From contig JAFDVK010000027.1 of assembly GCA_018269005.1 (NCBI GenBank), positions 1 to 50,456 on the forward strand: DNA of 50,456 nt. Reading direction: 5' to 3'. Made by a program: the position numbers and the translations under genes. The number at the start of each line of letters is the position of its first letter. The first letter of the stretch is position 1. Below, piece by piece: positions 33,204-42,231 of this stretch. The stretch is from Acidobacteriota bacterium (GTDB taxonomy: Bacteria; Acidobacteriota; Blastocatellia; Pyrinomonadales; Pyrinomonadaceae). Under the pieces are notes generated by a model. That model ran no database searches. It was not told the origin of the DNA and saw nothing but the letters and a program-made list of their open reading frames with translations.

Positions 33204-34643
33204 TTAAAATTCCGTGTCGCTCGTCGCTCGTTCGCGGCGTGCGACGCCTGATTCGTACGCGGCATCTTCGACGCGGGCAGCGACTGCCTCACCGACGCGG
33301 CGGTCGAAAACGGACGGGATAATGTAGTCCGGATGAAGCTCTTCGGGAGCGATGATATCCGCGATCGCGTGAGCTGCTGCAAGCTTCATCGCTTCATTTA
33401 TCCGCGAAGCACGGCAATTCAACGCCCCTCGGAAAATTCCCGGGAAGCAGAGCACGTTGTTGATCTGGTTCGGATAATCAGAACGACCCGTCGCCATCAC
33501 CGCGACATGGCCGACCGTGTCCTCGGGCATGATCTCGGGGACAGGGTTTGCCATTGCGAAAATGATCGGGTCTTTCGCCATAGCCCTCACATCATCGAGG
33601 TTGATAACGCCGGGAGCGGACAGGCCGAAGAAAACGTCGGCTCCTTTTATCACGTCGTGTATCGAACCGGATTCGCGGTCCGGATTCGTGTTGTTTGCGT
33701 ACCACTCCTTGACCCAGTTCATATTTTCCGTCCGATCTTTGTAGATCGCGCCGGTCGTGTCGCAGCCAACGATATTCTTGACACCGGCGGCCATTACGAT
33801 CTTCGAACAGGCGACGCCCGCCGCACCGATACCGTTGACAACGACCTTTACGTCTTCAATCTTTTTTCCAACGATCTTGAGGGCATTGATCAAGGCGGCG
33901 AGAACGACGACGGCGGTTCCGTGCTGGTCGTCGTGAAAGACAGGAATATCGAGTTCTTCCTTTAGCCGATCTTCTATCTCGAAACATCGCGGCGCGGATA
34001 TATCCTCTAGGTTTATGCCGCCAAAAGGAACCGCGATACGTTTGATCGTCTCGATGATCTCATAAGGATCCTTTGTATTGAGGCAGATCGGGAACGCATC
34101 CACACCGCCGAATTCCTTAAAAAGCTGGCACTTGCCTTCCATAACGGGCATTGCGGCCGCCGGCCCGATATCTCCAAGCCCAAGCACCGCAGTTCCGTCA
34201 GAAATGACGGCGACGGTATTCTTCTTGATCGTAAGATTGAACGCTTTTTCGGGGTCTTTGTGGATAGCCTCGCAAATTCTTGCAACACCCGGCGTGTATG
34301 CCATCGAAAGGTCCGAACGGGTCTTCAACGGCATCTTCGACGCGATCTCGATCTTGCCGCCCAAATGCATCAGAAACGTGCGGTCCGAGACGTTGACGAC
34401 CTCGACGCCGTCGATATGATCGAGCGAATTGATGATCTCTTCGTCATGTGTTTCGCTCGCCGCGTTTACGGTAATGTCACGTACCAAAAAATCCTTGCCG
34501 ACGCTAACGATATCGATACCCTCGATATCGCCCCCAGCCTTCCCGATCGCGGTCGTGATCTCGCCGAGTTTGCCCGGAAGGTTGTGTATTCGAACTCTAA
34601 GTGTGAGGCTGTAGCTTGCGTTGGGTGTTTGTGTGTTGCTCAT
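33204..34643 (-). CDS. NAD(P)-dependent malic enzyme with N-terminal ACT domain
   Basis: 479 residues from the ATG at 34643 (MSNTQTPNASYSLTLRVRIHNLPGKLGE); a longer frame starting at 34781 adds a hydrophobic stretch foreign to the family. An ACT domain (about 13-85) precedes the malic domain with ISDGTAVLGLGDIG (147-160) and IPVFHDDQHGTAVV (233-246). The NAD-binding domain has VVNGIGAAGVACS. It decarboxylates malate to pyruvate, and the ACT domain suggests allosteric control by an amino acid. It diverges from hflX. Confidence 0.93.
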   Translation of the reverse strand: MSNTQTPNASYSLTLRVRIHNLPGKLGEITTAIGKAGGDIEGIDIVSVGKDFLVRDITVNAASETHDEEIINSLDHIDGVEVVNVSDRTFLMHLGGKIEIASKMPLKTRSDLSMAYTPGVARICEAIHKDPEKAFNLTIKKNTVAVISDGTAVLGLGDIGPAAAMPVMEGKCQLFKEFGGVDAFPICLNTKDPYEIIETIKRIAVPFGGINLEDISAPRCFEIEDRLKEELDIPVFHDDQHGTAVVVLAALINALKIVGKKIEDVKVVVNGIGAAGVACSKIVMAAGVKNIVGCDTTGAIYKDRTENMNWVKEWYANNTNPDRESGSIHDVIKGADVFFGLSAPGVINLDDVRAMAKDPIIFAMANPVPEIMPEDTVGHVAVMATGRSDYPNQINNVLCFPGIFRGALNCRASRINEAMKLAAAHAIADIIAPEELHPDYIIPSVFDRRVGEAVAARVEDAAYESGVARRERATSDTEF

Positions 34644-34805
34644 TCCTTTGAAACCGGCGCCCACAACAAAAAGGACGTCGCGACCGCATAAACGATAAAC
34701 AAAAATTATGACGAAAAAGAGAGAGTGAAGCAAACTGCCTGCCAATTCAGGATCGGGCGGCGCCAGGTCCAAGTTCACCAAAACAGCCGCCGATATTGCT
34801 TGTTT

Positions 34806-34827
34806 TGGTATAATAAAAGGCGAGGAG
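34806..34827 (+). promoter_or_regulatory. Extended -10 promoter and ribosome-binding site of hflX
   Basis: TGGTATAAT at 34806-34814 is a perfect extended -10 element (TG-n-TATAAT); no -35 box is visible. Transcription would start near 34821, almost at AGGAG (34823-34827). No ATG, GTG or TTG lies at a suitable distance after that site; the codon at the expected position is ATC (34839). Confidence 0.65.
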
Positions 34828-34838
34828 ACGAGTTTACT

Positions 34839-36569
34839 ATCAGTAAGGTCAGCGGCTTTACACGAGGCCTAAAACACAATCAATTGGTGCGTATCGAACG
34901 CCTGGGCACTCGCCGCGTGCCTGCGTCGGATATCGTCTCGCCCGAGCTTGCAAGGCAAATGTCCGAACTTTCGCATGAGACGGGCCGGCAGGTCGGTGTT
35001 TTGCTCAATAGAAAAGGCCAGGTCGAATACGTGATGGTCGGCAACGCGAAACAGATCGAGATGCCGGACTTCGGCCGTGCTCGTGTGTCGAAGGACCGTT
35101 TTCGAGGTCTTCGCTGCGTCCATACGCATTTGCAGGGCGAGAAGCTCACGCAGGACGACCTCACGGACCTCGCACTTCTGCGACTCGATCTGATGAGCAT
35201 TGTGCAGGTCGATGCAAAGACCGGCCTGCCTGGAATGGTCTATTCAGCGCACCTTGTGCCGATGTCGGCGAAAGAGGTTGATGAAAGTGTCGACGATACG
35301 GCGTCCGAGCCGTACCAATTTCTCGAACCGAACATCCCGAGCCAGCTCGACACGGACTTTCTTCAGCTAATAACATCGCTCGAAGCCGAAATGGCCCGCG
35401 TTTCGGAGAGTGCCCGTATCCGTTCGACGGGCCGCGAGCGTGCGATCCTTGTCGGCGTTACGACCGGCGATATCGATGAGGAACGCGAGTCGATGACCGA
35501 GCTCGAAGAGCTTACCGTCTCAGCCGACGTTACCGTCGTCGATTCGTTCATACAGCGACGTCCGCAGATCGATCCGCGTACTGTTCTGGGACGCGGTAAA
35601 TTGGATGATCTTTTGGTGCGTTCGATGCGGCTGGGTGCTGACCTTTTGATCTTCGACACGGAGCTTTCACCGGCGCAGGTGCGTTCTTTGAGCGATGCGA
35701 CCGAGCTCAAGGTCATCGATCGTCCGCAGCTGATCCTCGATATTTTTGCGCAGCGTGCACAGAGTCGCGAGGGTAAGCTTCAGGTCGAATTGGCTCAGCT
35801 TAAATATCTACTGCCGCGACTTGTGATCGGGCAGAACTCAGCATTTTCGCGGCTCGCTGGCGGCATCGGCGGACGCGGGCCCGGTGAAACAAAGCTTGAG
35901 ACCGACCGCCGCCGCGTTCGCGATCGCATCGCACAGCTCGAACGCCAGGTCGACGCCCTTGGGCGTCAGCGGCAGGAAAGACGAAAGAATCGTCTGCAAA
36001 AGCATCTGCCGATAATTTCGCTTGTCGGCTATACGAACGCAGGAAAGAGCACGCTGCTGAACGCACTTACGCAAAGCGAGGTCTTCGCACAGAAAAAGAT
36101 GTTCGCGACGCTCGACCCGACATCGAGGCGCTTGCGGCTGCCATACGAACAAGAGGTCATCATCAACGATACGGTCGGATTTATACGTGATCTGCCCGAT
36201 GCCCTTGTTTCGGCATTTCGTGCGACGCTCGAAGAGATATCTGACAGCAGCCTTCTCGTTCATGTCGTCGATGCTTCGAATCCACGCGTCCTTCAGCAGA
36301 TCGCCTCGGTCGATCACATCCTTGAGGAGTTGGAGTTGAACAAGATCCCGCAGATAATTGCGTTCAACAAGGCCGACCTGCTCGGCGAAAGCGAGATCAC
36401 GGCCCTTCAACGGGAGATCAACTCAGATATCGACTCCGTTGCCGTTTCTGCGACCGAGAAGGCGACCTTGAGGCCCTTGACCGAATTGATCGGCAATCGG
36501 ATCGGCCGTATGTTGACCGACGCAGCAATGCTGCCGATGACGGGTGTTTACGCGGAGGCAAATGGCTAA
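34839..36569 (+). CDS. hflX: GTPase HflX, long form with N-terminal domain; probable ATC start
   Basis: 576 residues if read from ATC 34839. The first standard start in the frame is GTG 34725, but it lies upstream of the TATAAT element. The N-terminal domain (about 1-190: GFTRGLKHNQL, SPELARQMSELSHETGRQVG) is the extension seen in long HflX proteins, which as I recall begin close to the GLK-NQ segment. The HflX domain and G domain follow: GYTNAGKST at 397-405, NDTVGFIRDLP, NKAD at 510-513. HflX rescues stalled or heat-damaged ribosomes. It overlaps the next gene by 8 bases. Confidence 0.9.
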   Translation: MSKVSGFTRGLKHNQLVRIERLGTRRVPASDIVSPELARQMSELSHETGRQVGVLLNRKGQVEYVMVGNAKQIEMPDFGRARVSKDRFRGLRCVHTHLQGEKLTQDDLTDLALLRLDLMSIVQVDAKTGLPGMVYSAHLVPMSAKEVDESVDDTASEPYQFLEPNIPSQLDTDFLQLITSLEAEMARVSESARIRSTGRERAILVGVTTGDIDEERESMTELEELTVSADVTVVDSFIQRRPQIDPRTVLGRGKLDDLLVRSMRLGADLLIFDTELSPAQVRSLSDATELKVIDRPQLILDIFAQRAQSREGKLQVELAQLKYLLPRLVIGQNSAFSRLAGGIGGRGPGETKLETDRRRVRDRIAQLERQVDALGRQRQERRKNRLQKHLPIISLVGYTNAGKSTLLNALTQSEVFAQKKMFATLDPTSRRLRLPYEQEVIINDTVGFIRDLPDALVSAFRATLEEISDSSLLVHVVDASNPRVLQQIASVDHILEELELNKIPQIIAFNKADLLGESEITALQREINSDIDSVAVSATEKATLRPLTELIGNRIGRMLTDAAMLPMTGVYAEANG

Positions 36570-39003
36570 GCGAATAAAAGACCTAAGGTCGCCGACGACT
36601 GCGTTTCGAGATCGTATGAAAGCGATCTTTTTAAAGCCACTCGCGTCGCTCTCCGATCAGCAGCGGTTCTGGCTCGGATTCTCAATCTTTTGCCTTATTA
36701 CAGCGCTACTGATCCAGAATCCTTTTTGGCGTCGTTCGGGTGAAAGGCTCTATCATGTCGGCGATATTGCACGCGAGACGATTATCTCGCCAGCGGATAT
36801 TACCGTCACCGATCAAGGCGAGACGGATCGTTTGCGCGCTGATGCACGATCGAAGGTCAATCCGATCTTTCGTTACGAGTCAGGCAAATCTGAAGAGGCT
36901 CTTCAGGGCTTTATCTCTGCTTGGGAACACATGCAGAGGCGTTCTAACAACGCCTCGAACTCGAATCGCCAACCGGATGCAAATTCGCGTACGGATGATC
37001 ACTGGACGAATAGTGATATCGGCAAAGTTTTAAGCTCGCGGGCCTTCAGCCGCAACGAGCTTGATGCCGTTCAGTCTGCCTTGCGCGATGCTGCGGAGGG
37101 CTACATCTACGACGATGCCGAAAGACAGTATTTTCAAACGCAAGTCTTTGTTTTTGATCGCTCGAAGCCGACGCAGCGGTCGACCGTCTCAATGCCTGAA
37201 AGCAACTGGACGGCGCTCTCGGCGGCTAGAAACAAGCTTCGAACGCGCATCGACGCCATTCGGAGCCTTTCAAAAAAAGAAGCAGATGCATTTTATGCTG
37301 CCGCCGAGAACCTCGTAACACCGAGCGTTCAGTACGACAGCGTCGCGACTGAGACTGCGCGGAATACGGCAGCATCCGACATCGAGCCGATCACGATCGC
37401 CTTGAAACGCGGAGAGAATATCGTTGACGAAGGCCATCTGATCACGCCGTCGGTGATGTCAAAGATCGAGGCGATCGGAACGTACACGGCTTCGACGCGG
37501 CAGGTGAATCGCTTCATCGGCGTTCTGCTGCTCGTCATTGGCCTTTTTTGGGCCGCATGGAAATTCGTGCAGAACCGCGGCACACTCTCGCGTCTCTCGC
37601 TTACGGCGCGTCGAACATTCTTCCTGCTCGGATTTGTCGTCATTTGCCAGACGCTTATCTCCTCCGTGCTTTTCCGGCTTGCAGATTTTACCGCCCTTCA
37701 AAACGTAAAGGCCCCGATGAACGATGCGACCCTGTGGGCGTTCGCAATCCCGTTCGGTGCGGCAAGCCTTTTGATGACGCTTCTTGCGGACAGGCCAACG
37801 GCGCTGTTCGTGGGACTCCTGAATTCACTTTTTGCAGGGTTGATGGCTCCGAGGCCGCTAGAGTTCGTTTTCTATTCGGCGATCGCTTCGGCCGTTGCGG
37901 TTTACGGCATCGGACGTTATCGCAACCGCCAGACCGTGACGATCGCGGGCTGCCTCGTCGGAGCGGTTTCCGCCGCCGTCGCCCTTGCGGTCCTCGCCTA
38001 TTCTCAGCAGCCGATAATTCTCAATACCGTTCTGCTTGCGATAGCTTGCGGGCTTGCGGGCGGTATTCTTACGGCCGCAGTGACAAGCGTTCTTCTCCCG
38101 GTGTGCGAATCCATCTTCGGCATTCTTACGGATGTAAAGCTTCTTGAATTGTCGAACGCCGATCTTCCGGTACTCGGCCAGCTTGCGTTGCGTGCGCCGG
38201 GGACGAATCAGCATTCACACGCTGTCGGCCAGCTTGCAGAAGAAGCTTGCCGTGTGGTTGGCGCAAACGGTTTGCTTGCTCGGATCGGAGCTCTTTATCA
38301 CGACATCGGAAAGACCGCAGCTCCCGAACATTTTGTCGAGAATCAGCTGTCGAAGAATCCGCACGACAAACTCAAGCCCGCTCAGAGCGCGAAGATCATC
38401 ATCAGCCACGTTACCTACGGTGCAAAGCTCGGACGCGAGGTCGGGCTGCCCGCACGTATCGTTGATTTTATTCCGCAGCATCACGGGACGCGGACGCTGC
38501 ATTATTTCCTCAAAAAAGCACAAGCGGAAGCTCATCCCGACGAGGTTGTTTCTGAGAATGAGTTTCGCTATCCGGGTCCGAAGCCGCAGTTCAAAGAAGC
38601 GGCGATAATGATGATCGCCGATTCGTGCGAAGCCGGCGCAAGATCGCTCGCCGAACCAACACCGGAGAATGTTCGCTTCATCGTTACAAAGATCATTGAC
38701 GCGATCATTCAGGACGACCAGCTCGACGAATGTGATCTCACCTTGCGCGAACTGACGCAGATCCGCGAATCGATGATCAAGTCGCTTGTCGCGATCTATC
38801 ATTCGCGAGTCGATTATCCGGGCTATGTGCCGCCGCCATCCGGACAATTCCGTCTTATCGATACACACGTCGACAGCGAAGAACGCGGCCTGAAGTTCAA
38901 GAACCCCGCCGATATTCCGGTCTCTCCCGGCGGCGAGATCGAAGACGAGGCGATCGACCGCTCGCATCCGCCGAAAGGTTCCGATGTGAAGGCTGCCGGC
39001 TAG
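36562..39003 (+). CDS. 7TM-HD family phosphohydrolase (PgpH-like)
   Basis: 813 residues from ATG 36562, with GGAGG upstream; a GTG at 36544 is less likely. One transmembrane helix (about 37-55) leads to a large extracytoplasmic 7TMR-HDED-like domain, then about seven membrane segments (about 315-525), then a cytosolic HD domain (H553, H580-D581 in YHDIGK, and further histidines in PQHHGT). Characterised relatives (PgpH) hydrolyse cyclic di-AMP. The C-terminal tail is proline- and acid-rich. It is coupled to hflX and its stop overlaps the convergent HIT gene. Confidence 0.9.
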   Translation: MAKRIKDLRSPTTAFRDRMKAIFLKPLASLSDQQRFWLGFSIFCLITALLIQNPFWRRSGERLYHVGDIARETIISPADITVTDQGETDRLRADARSKVNPIFRYESGKSEEALQGFISAWEHMQRRSNNASNSNRQPDANSRTDDHWTNSDIGKVLSSRAFSRNELDAVQSALRDAAEGYIYDDAERQYFQTQVFVFDRSKPTQRSTVSMPESNWTALSAARNKLRTRIDAIRSLSKKEADAFYAAAENLVTPSVQYDSVATETARNTAASDIEPITIALKRGENIVDEGHLITPSVMSKIEAIGTYTASTRQVNRFIGVLLLVIGLFWAAWKFVQNRGTLSRLSLTARRTFFLLGFVVICQTLISSVLFRLADFTALQNVKAPMNDATLWAFAIPFGAASLLMTLLADRPTALFVGLLNSLFAGLMAPRPLEFVFYSAIASAVAVYGIGRYRNRQTVTIAGCLVGAVSAAVALAVLAYSQQPIILNTVLLAIACGLAGGILTAAVTSVLLPVCESIFGILTDVKLLELSNADLPVLGQLALRAPGTNQHSHAVGQLAEEACRVVGANGLLARIGALYHDIGKTAAPEHFVENQLSKNPHDKLKPAQSAKIIISHVTYGAKLGREVGLPARIVDFIPQHHGTRTLHYFLKKAQAEAHPDEVVSENEFRYPGPKPQFKEAAIMMIADSCEAGARSLAEPTPENVRFIVTKIIDAIIQDDQLDECDLTLRELTQIRESMIKSLVAIYHSRVDYPGYVPPPSGQFRLIDTHVDSEERGLKFKNPADIPVSPGGEIEDEAIDRSHPPKGSDVKAAG

Positions 39004-39485
39004 AATTTATCCTTTAATTTTGTGTAGGTGTCGGTCAGGGATTCGGGGAGAGTGCGGGTTTCGCCGATGCTGGTCATAAAGTTCGCGTCGCCGACCCAAC
39101 GCGGCAGGACGTGCATATGATAATGGTCTGCGACACCGGCGCCTGCAGCGCGCCCGATGTTCATTCCTGTATTAATACCTTCGGGAGCATAGACCGTTTC
39201 GAGAGCTCGGTGAGCGGTCTTGACGAGATCCATCATCTCGTCGGTCGAATCCTTGCCGGCGGCGGTCAGGTTCGACAGATGGTCGAAAGGGACGATCAGG
39301 ATATGTCCGGCGGCGTAGGGGAAAATATTGAGGACCACAAAATTAAACTCGGCACGCTTGAGGATAAACTTTTCCTCATCAGATGCCGAGCTTGCAAGAA
39401 TTGAGCAGAAGACGCACTCGCCGTTCGGTTCAGCGCAGTTCTCCTTTATGTATTTATATCGCCAGGGACTCCAAAGGACATCCAT
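39000..39485 (-). CDS. HIT family hydrolase
   Basis: 161 residues. The histidine triad HYHMHVLPRW has catalytic histidines at 121, 123 and 125. The N-terminal pair C24-x2-C27 in ECVFCSI is typical of the APA2/Ap4A-related HIT group. Such enzymes hydrolyse or phosphorolyse dinucleoside polyphosphates and nucleoside phosphoramidates. It begins on the last base of the upstream HU gene stop (TAATG overlap) and ends overlapping the HD-protein stop. Confidence 0.93.
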   Translation of the reverse strand: MDVLWSPWRYKYIKENCAEPNGECVFCSILASSASDEEKFILKRAEFNFVVLNIFPYAAGHILIVPFDHLSNLTAAGKDSTDEMMDLVKTAHRALETVYAPEGINTGMNIGRAAGAGVADHYHMHVLPRWVGDANFMTSIGETRTLPESLTDTYTKLKDKF

Positions 39486-39769
39486 TAAGCCTCTTCAAGA
39501 TTGATAAGTTCCTTTAGTTCTTTGCCGGGCTTGAAGTAAGCAACGCGCTTTGCGGGAATCTCAACGGTCGCACCGGTCTTAGGGTTGCGGCCCTGCCGAG
39601 AATTGCGTTCCCTTACACGAAAGCTGCCAAAGCCGCGGAGTTCTATTTTTTCACCGCGATTCAAGCTTGCCGTAATGCTGTCGAAGATGATCTCGACAAG
39701 CTGCTCGGCATCTTTTTTGGTCATTTCGGCTTCAACAGCAACTCGTTCTACAAGGTCCGCTTTGGTCAT
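39485..39769 (-). CDS. HU/IHF family DNA-binding protein
   Basis: 94 residues starting MTKADLVERVAVEAEMTKKDAEQLVE. The beta-arm region GFGSFRVRERNSRQGRNPKTG at about 46-66 is the HU/IHF DNA-bending signature. The position after rpsA mirrors the E. coli rpsA-ihfB arrangement, but HU or IHF cannot be decided from the sequence alone. A hairpin (39791-39811) lies between it and rpsA. An upstream in-frame ATG at 39817 would place this hairpin inside the gene and is rejected. Confidence 0.94.
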   Translation of the reverse strand: MTKADLVERVAVEAEMTKKDAEQLVEIIFDSITASLNRGEKIELRGFGSFRVRERNSRQGRNPKTGATVEIPAKRVAYFKPGKELKELINLEEA

Positions 39770-39790
39770 CGGTTTAGATTGTGTGGTCAA

Positions 39791-39811
39791 ACGGGCGGAA
39801 AAGCTCCGCCC
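39791..39811 (-). other. Hairpin between rpsA and the HU gene
   Basis: CGGGCGG (39791-39797) and CCGCCCG (39805-39811) form a perfect 7-bp stem with a 7-base loop in the 48-base spacer. On the minus strand it is followed by only three T residues, so it may be a weak terminator or an RNase processing site that sets HU expression below S1. Confidence 0.65.
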
Positions 39812-39817
39812 GGTCAA

Positions 39818-41881
39818 TTACGCGCTTTGTGACTCAGTCTCAGAACTTTCAGCAGAAGGTTCGGGCTGATCGCCGGCGGATTCAGGAGCTTCAGCTGCGG
39901 CTTCTCCGCTTGGAGCAGCAGCTTCCGCTTCAACAGTTTCAGATGAGGTTTCCGAGACCGCAGGGGCAGTCTCTTCAGTTGCTTCGGCGGCAGCTTCAGG
40001 TGTTTCTTCCTTTGGTGCGGCCTCGGCCTTTGCCTTCTTTTCCTTTTTCGGCTTTGCCTCAGCGGCCGGAGCCTCTTCGGCCTTGGTTCCGAAGCTGATA
40101 TTCGCAAGTTCAGCAAGGCTGGCCATACCGCCTTTTGCTTCGCTCGAGTAGCTGCGGGTATCGACGACAGGTTCGTCATCCTTACCGACGGCACGAGCCG
40201 AAAGCCCGATCTTCTGCTCAGCAGCGTCGATGCGAAGGATCTTGAAGTCCATATCCTCGCCGAGTTTTGCAACGGATTCGGGGCTCTCAACGCGTTCATC
40301 CGAGAGTTCCGAGATGTGGCACAGACCTTCGAGGCCTTCACCAAGTTCAACGAAGACGCCGAAATTCGTGAAACGCGACACCTTGCCGCGAACGACCTGG
40401 CCCGGCCGATGCGACGAAACGAAAGTTTCCCACGCACTCGGCGTAAGGTCCTTCATCGAAAGCGAAAGCCTTTGATTTCGCTTATCGATATTAGTGACGA
40501 TGGCTTCGACTTCCTGGTCCTTTTTCAGAACATCCTTCGGATGCTTGATCTTCTTCGCCCAGGTGATATCAGATACGTGAACAAGGCCGTCGATGCCTTC
40601 TTCAAGCTCGACGAACGCACCGAAATCCGTAATGTTGCGAATGCGGCCCGTGATGCGCGTGCCGACAGGGTAGCGAAGATCGACGAAGTCCCACGGATTG
40701 TCCTGGAATTGCTTCATTCCAAGGCTGATGCGCTTCTCCTCGGTATCGACGCCAAGAACCTGGACATCGACCTCATCACCTTTGTTGAACATTCGCTTCG
40801 GCGATTGGGCACGACGAGACCAAGATATCTCGGACACGTGGACTAGGCCTTCAACACCGGATTCAAGTTCGACAAAAACGCCGTAATCCGTGACCGACGA
40901 GACCTTGCCCTTGAGCTTTGCACCCACGGGATAAACTTCGATAACGGTTGACCACGGGTCAGGCTGGAGCTGTTTGTAACCGAGCGAGATCTTGTCCTTT
41001 TCGCGGTCGAGCTTCAAGATCTTGACCTGGACCTGATCGCCCGTCTTGAACATTTCGCTCGGGTGATGCAGGCGTCCCCAAGACATATCCGTCACGTGGA
41101 GAAGGCCGTCAATACCACCGATGTCAACAAATGCACCGTATTCGGTGAGATTCTTGATCGTTCCGTCAACAATATATCCAACGTCGATATGCGAGAGCGT
41201 CTCGGCCTTCTGGGCATTGACAACCTCGTCAGTCATCACCTTTCGCGAAAGGACGACGTTGTTGCGGCGGCGGCTGAATTTAATGATCTTTGCTTCGATC
41301 GGGTTGTTCAAATAACTGTCGAGGCTGTAAACCGGACGGGAATCGACCTGCGAGCCCGGAAGGAATGCTTCAACACCGTCGAGATCGACCCTGAGGCCGC
41401 CTTTTGTCTTTGCGACGACGTTGCCGGTAACCGGAGTGCCGTCAAGAAACGCCTTTTCGAGAGCGTCCCAGGAGCGTCGAGAAAGAGCATCATTTCGCGA
41501 AAGCACCGGCGGGCCGTCCCCGCCATGCATCGCTTTCAGAACGACCTGAACTTCATCGCCTTCGTTTACCGAAAGCGTGCCGTCTTCTGCGGTGAATTCT
41601 TCTGCGGGCACAATACCTTCCGACTTGTAGCCGAAATCGACCAGAACGCCGCGATCGGATACTCCGACGACCTTTCCGTCGACCAGCTGGCCGACATGGA
41701 AGGTCGCTTGTTCCTGCTCGAATTGCTCGAGGATCGCGCCGAAATCAACGTCGCCCGAATGTGTATCTTCGGCCGGTGCTGGCGTTGCCTGTGCCGTTGG
41801 TTGCTCTGCTGCCGGTTGTTCCTGAGCCGAAGATGCTGCAGCCGTCGTTTCTTCGGTTTCCTGTGTTGCCTCGTTAGTCAT
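39818..41881 (-). CDS. rpsA: 30S ribosomal protein S1, six S1 domains with acidic C-terminal tail
   Basis: 687 residues against 557 in E. coli. The N-terminal 45 residues are Ala/Glu/Thr-rich. Six S1 repeats follow; examples are GVLVDFGYKSEGIVPAEEF, GAFVDIGGIDGLLHVTDMSW and GVFVELGEGLEGLCHISEL. From about residue 565 a tail rich in Ala, Glu, Lys and Pro extends to the end (TESQSA). S1 binds mRNA and helps structured mRNAs unfold on the 30S. The tail resembles those of L4 and L22. An inverted repeat lies in its leader. Confidence 0.96.
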   Translation of the reverse strand: MTNEATQETEETTAAASSAQEQPAAEQPTAQATPAPAEDTHSGDVDFGAILEQFEQEQATFHVGQLVDGKVVGVSDRGVLVDFGYKSEGIVPAEEFTAEDGTLSVNEGDEVQVVLKAMHGGDGPPVLSRNDALSRRSWDALEKAFLDGTPVTGNVVAKTKGGLRVDLDGVEAFLPGSQVDSRPVYSLDSYLNNPIEAKIIKFSRRRNNVVLSRKVMTDEVVNAQKAETLSHIDVGYIVDGTIKNLTEYGAFVDIGGIDGLLHVTDMSWGRLHHPSEMFKTGDQVQVKILKLDREKDKISLGYKQLQPDPWSTVIEVYPVGAKLKGKVSSVTDYGVFVELESGVEGLVHVSEISWSRRAQSPKRMFNKGDEVDVQVLGVDTEEKRISLGMKQFQDNPWDFVDLRYPVGTRITGRIRNITDFGAFVELEEGIDGLVHVSDITWAKKIKHPKDVLKKDQEVEAIVTNIDKRNQRLSLSMKDLTPSAWETFVSSHRPGQVVRGKVSRFTNFGVFVELGEGLEGLCHISELSDERVESPESVAKLGEDMDFKILRIDAAEQKIGLSARAVGKDDEPVVDTRSYSSEAKGGMASLAELANISFGTKAEEAPAAEAKPKKEKKAKAEAAPKEETPEAAAEATEETAPAVSETSSETVEAEAAAPSGEAAAEAPESAGDQPEPSAESSETESQSA

Positions 41882-41923
41882 TTACGGGTAATTTACTTCC
41901 TCTAGTTAGATACGCTTCCGGCG

Positions 41924-41962
41924 CGGTGTCGGATGCGAATTTTTTTGCCTTGCCGGACACCG
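41924..41962 (-). promoter_or_regulatory. Inverted repeat in the rpsA leader
   Basis: CGGTGTCGG (41924-41932) and CCGGACACCG (41953-41962) pair with a single bulged base. On the minus strand the element lies about 45 bases upstream of the rpsA ATG, with a run of A in the loop. S1 genes are often autoregulated through their leader; the sequence shows only the potential hairpin. The remaining 350-base gap (41882-42231) holds an A/T-rich stretch and a weak stem plus T-run near 42192-42209 that could end pilT. I see no gene in it. Confidence 0.55.
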
Positions 41963-42231
41963 TGGCGGCCGAAATCTACCTTCCCGAACCACGATATGGC
42001 GAAATACACCATTCCCTTTTGGCCTATCAAAAGTTGGGCGGGAATGCAGATCGCCAAACCTTGCGATCCTAACCTGCTCAAAAAAGAAAAAGCCTTTAGA
42101 TTACAGTGCCTTTCCGCTCAAGCTTTGGCAAAACTCAAAAATACACCGATTTTTCGTGCTTTGTCAAGGCATTGATGTCCGAAAAGCATTGAAAAACCTA
42201 TGTTTTAGGGAAAATCGACGCTCGCCTTAGG

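Noticed and set aside
34644..34781. Longer malic enzyme start giving a hydrophobic N terminus
   Set aside because: The added 46 residues are foreign to the family and lie in the divergent promoter region; ACT-domain proteins start near MSNTQTPN.
41933..42175. Small 80-residue plus-strand reading frame in the rpsA-pilT gap
   Set aside because: No ribosome-binding site, no recognisable domain, and it runs over the rpsA leader hairpin; probably chance.
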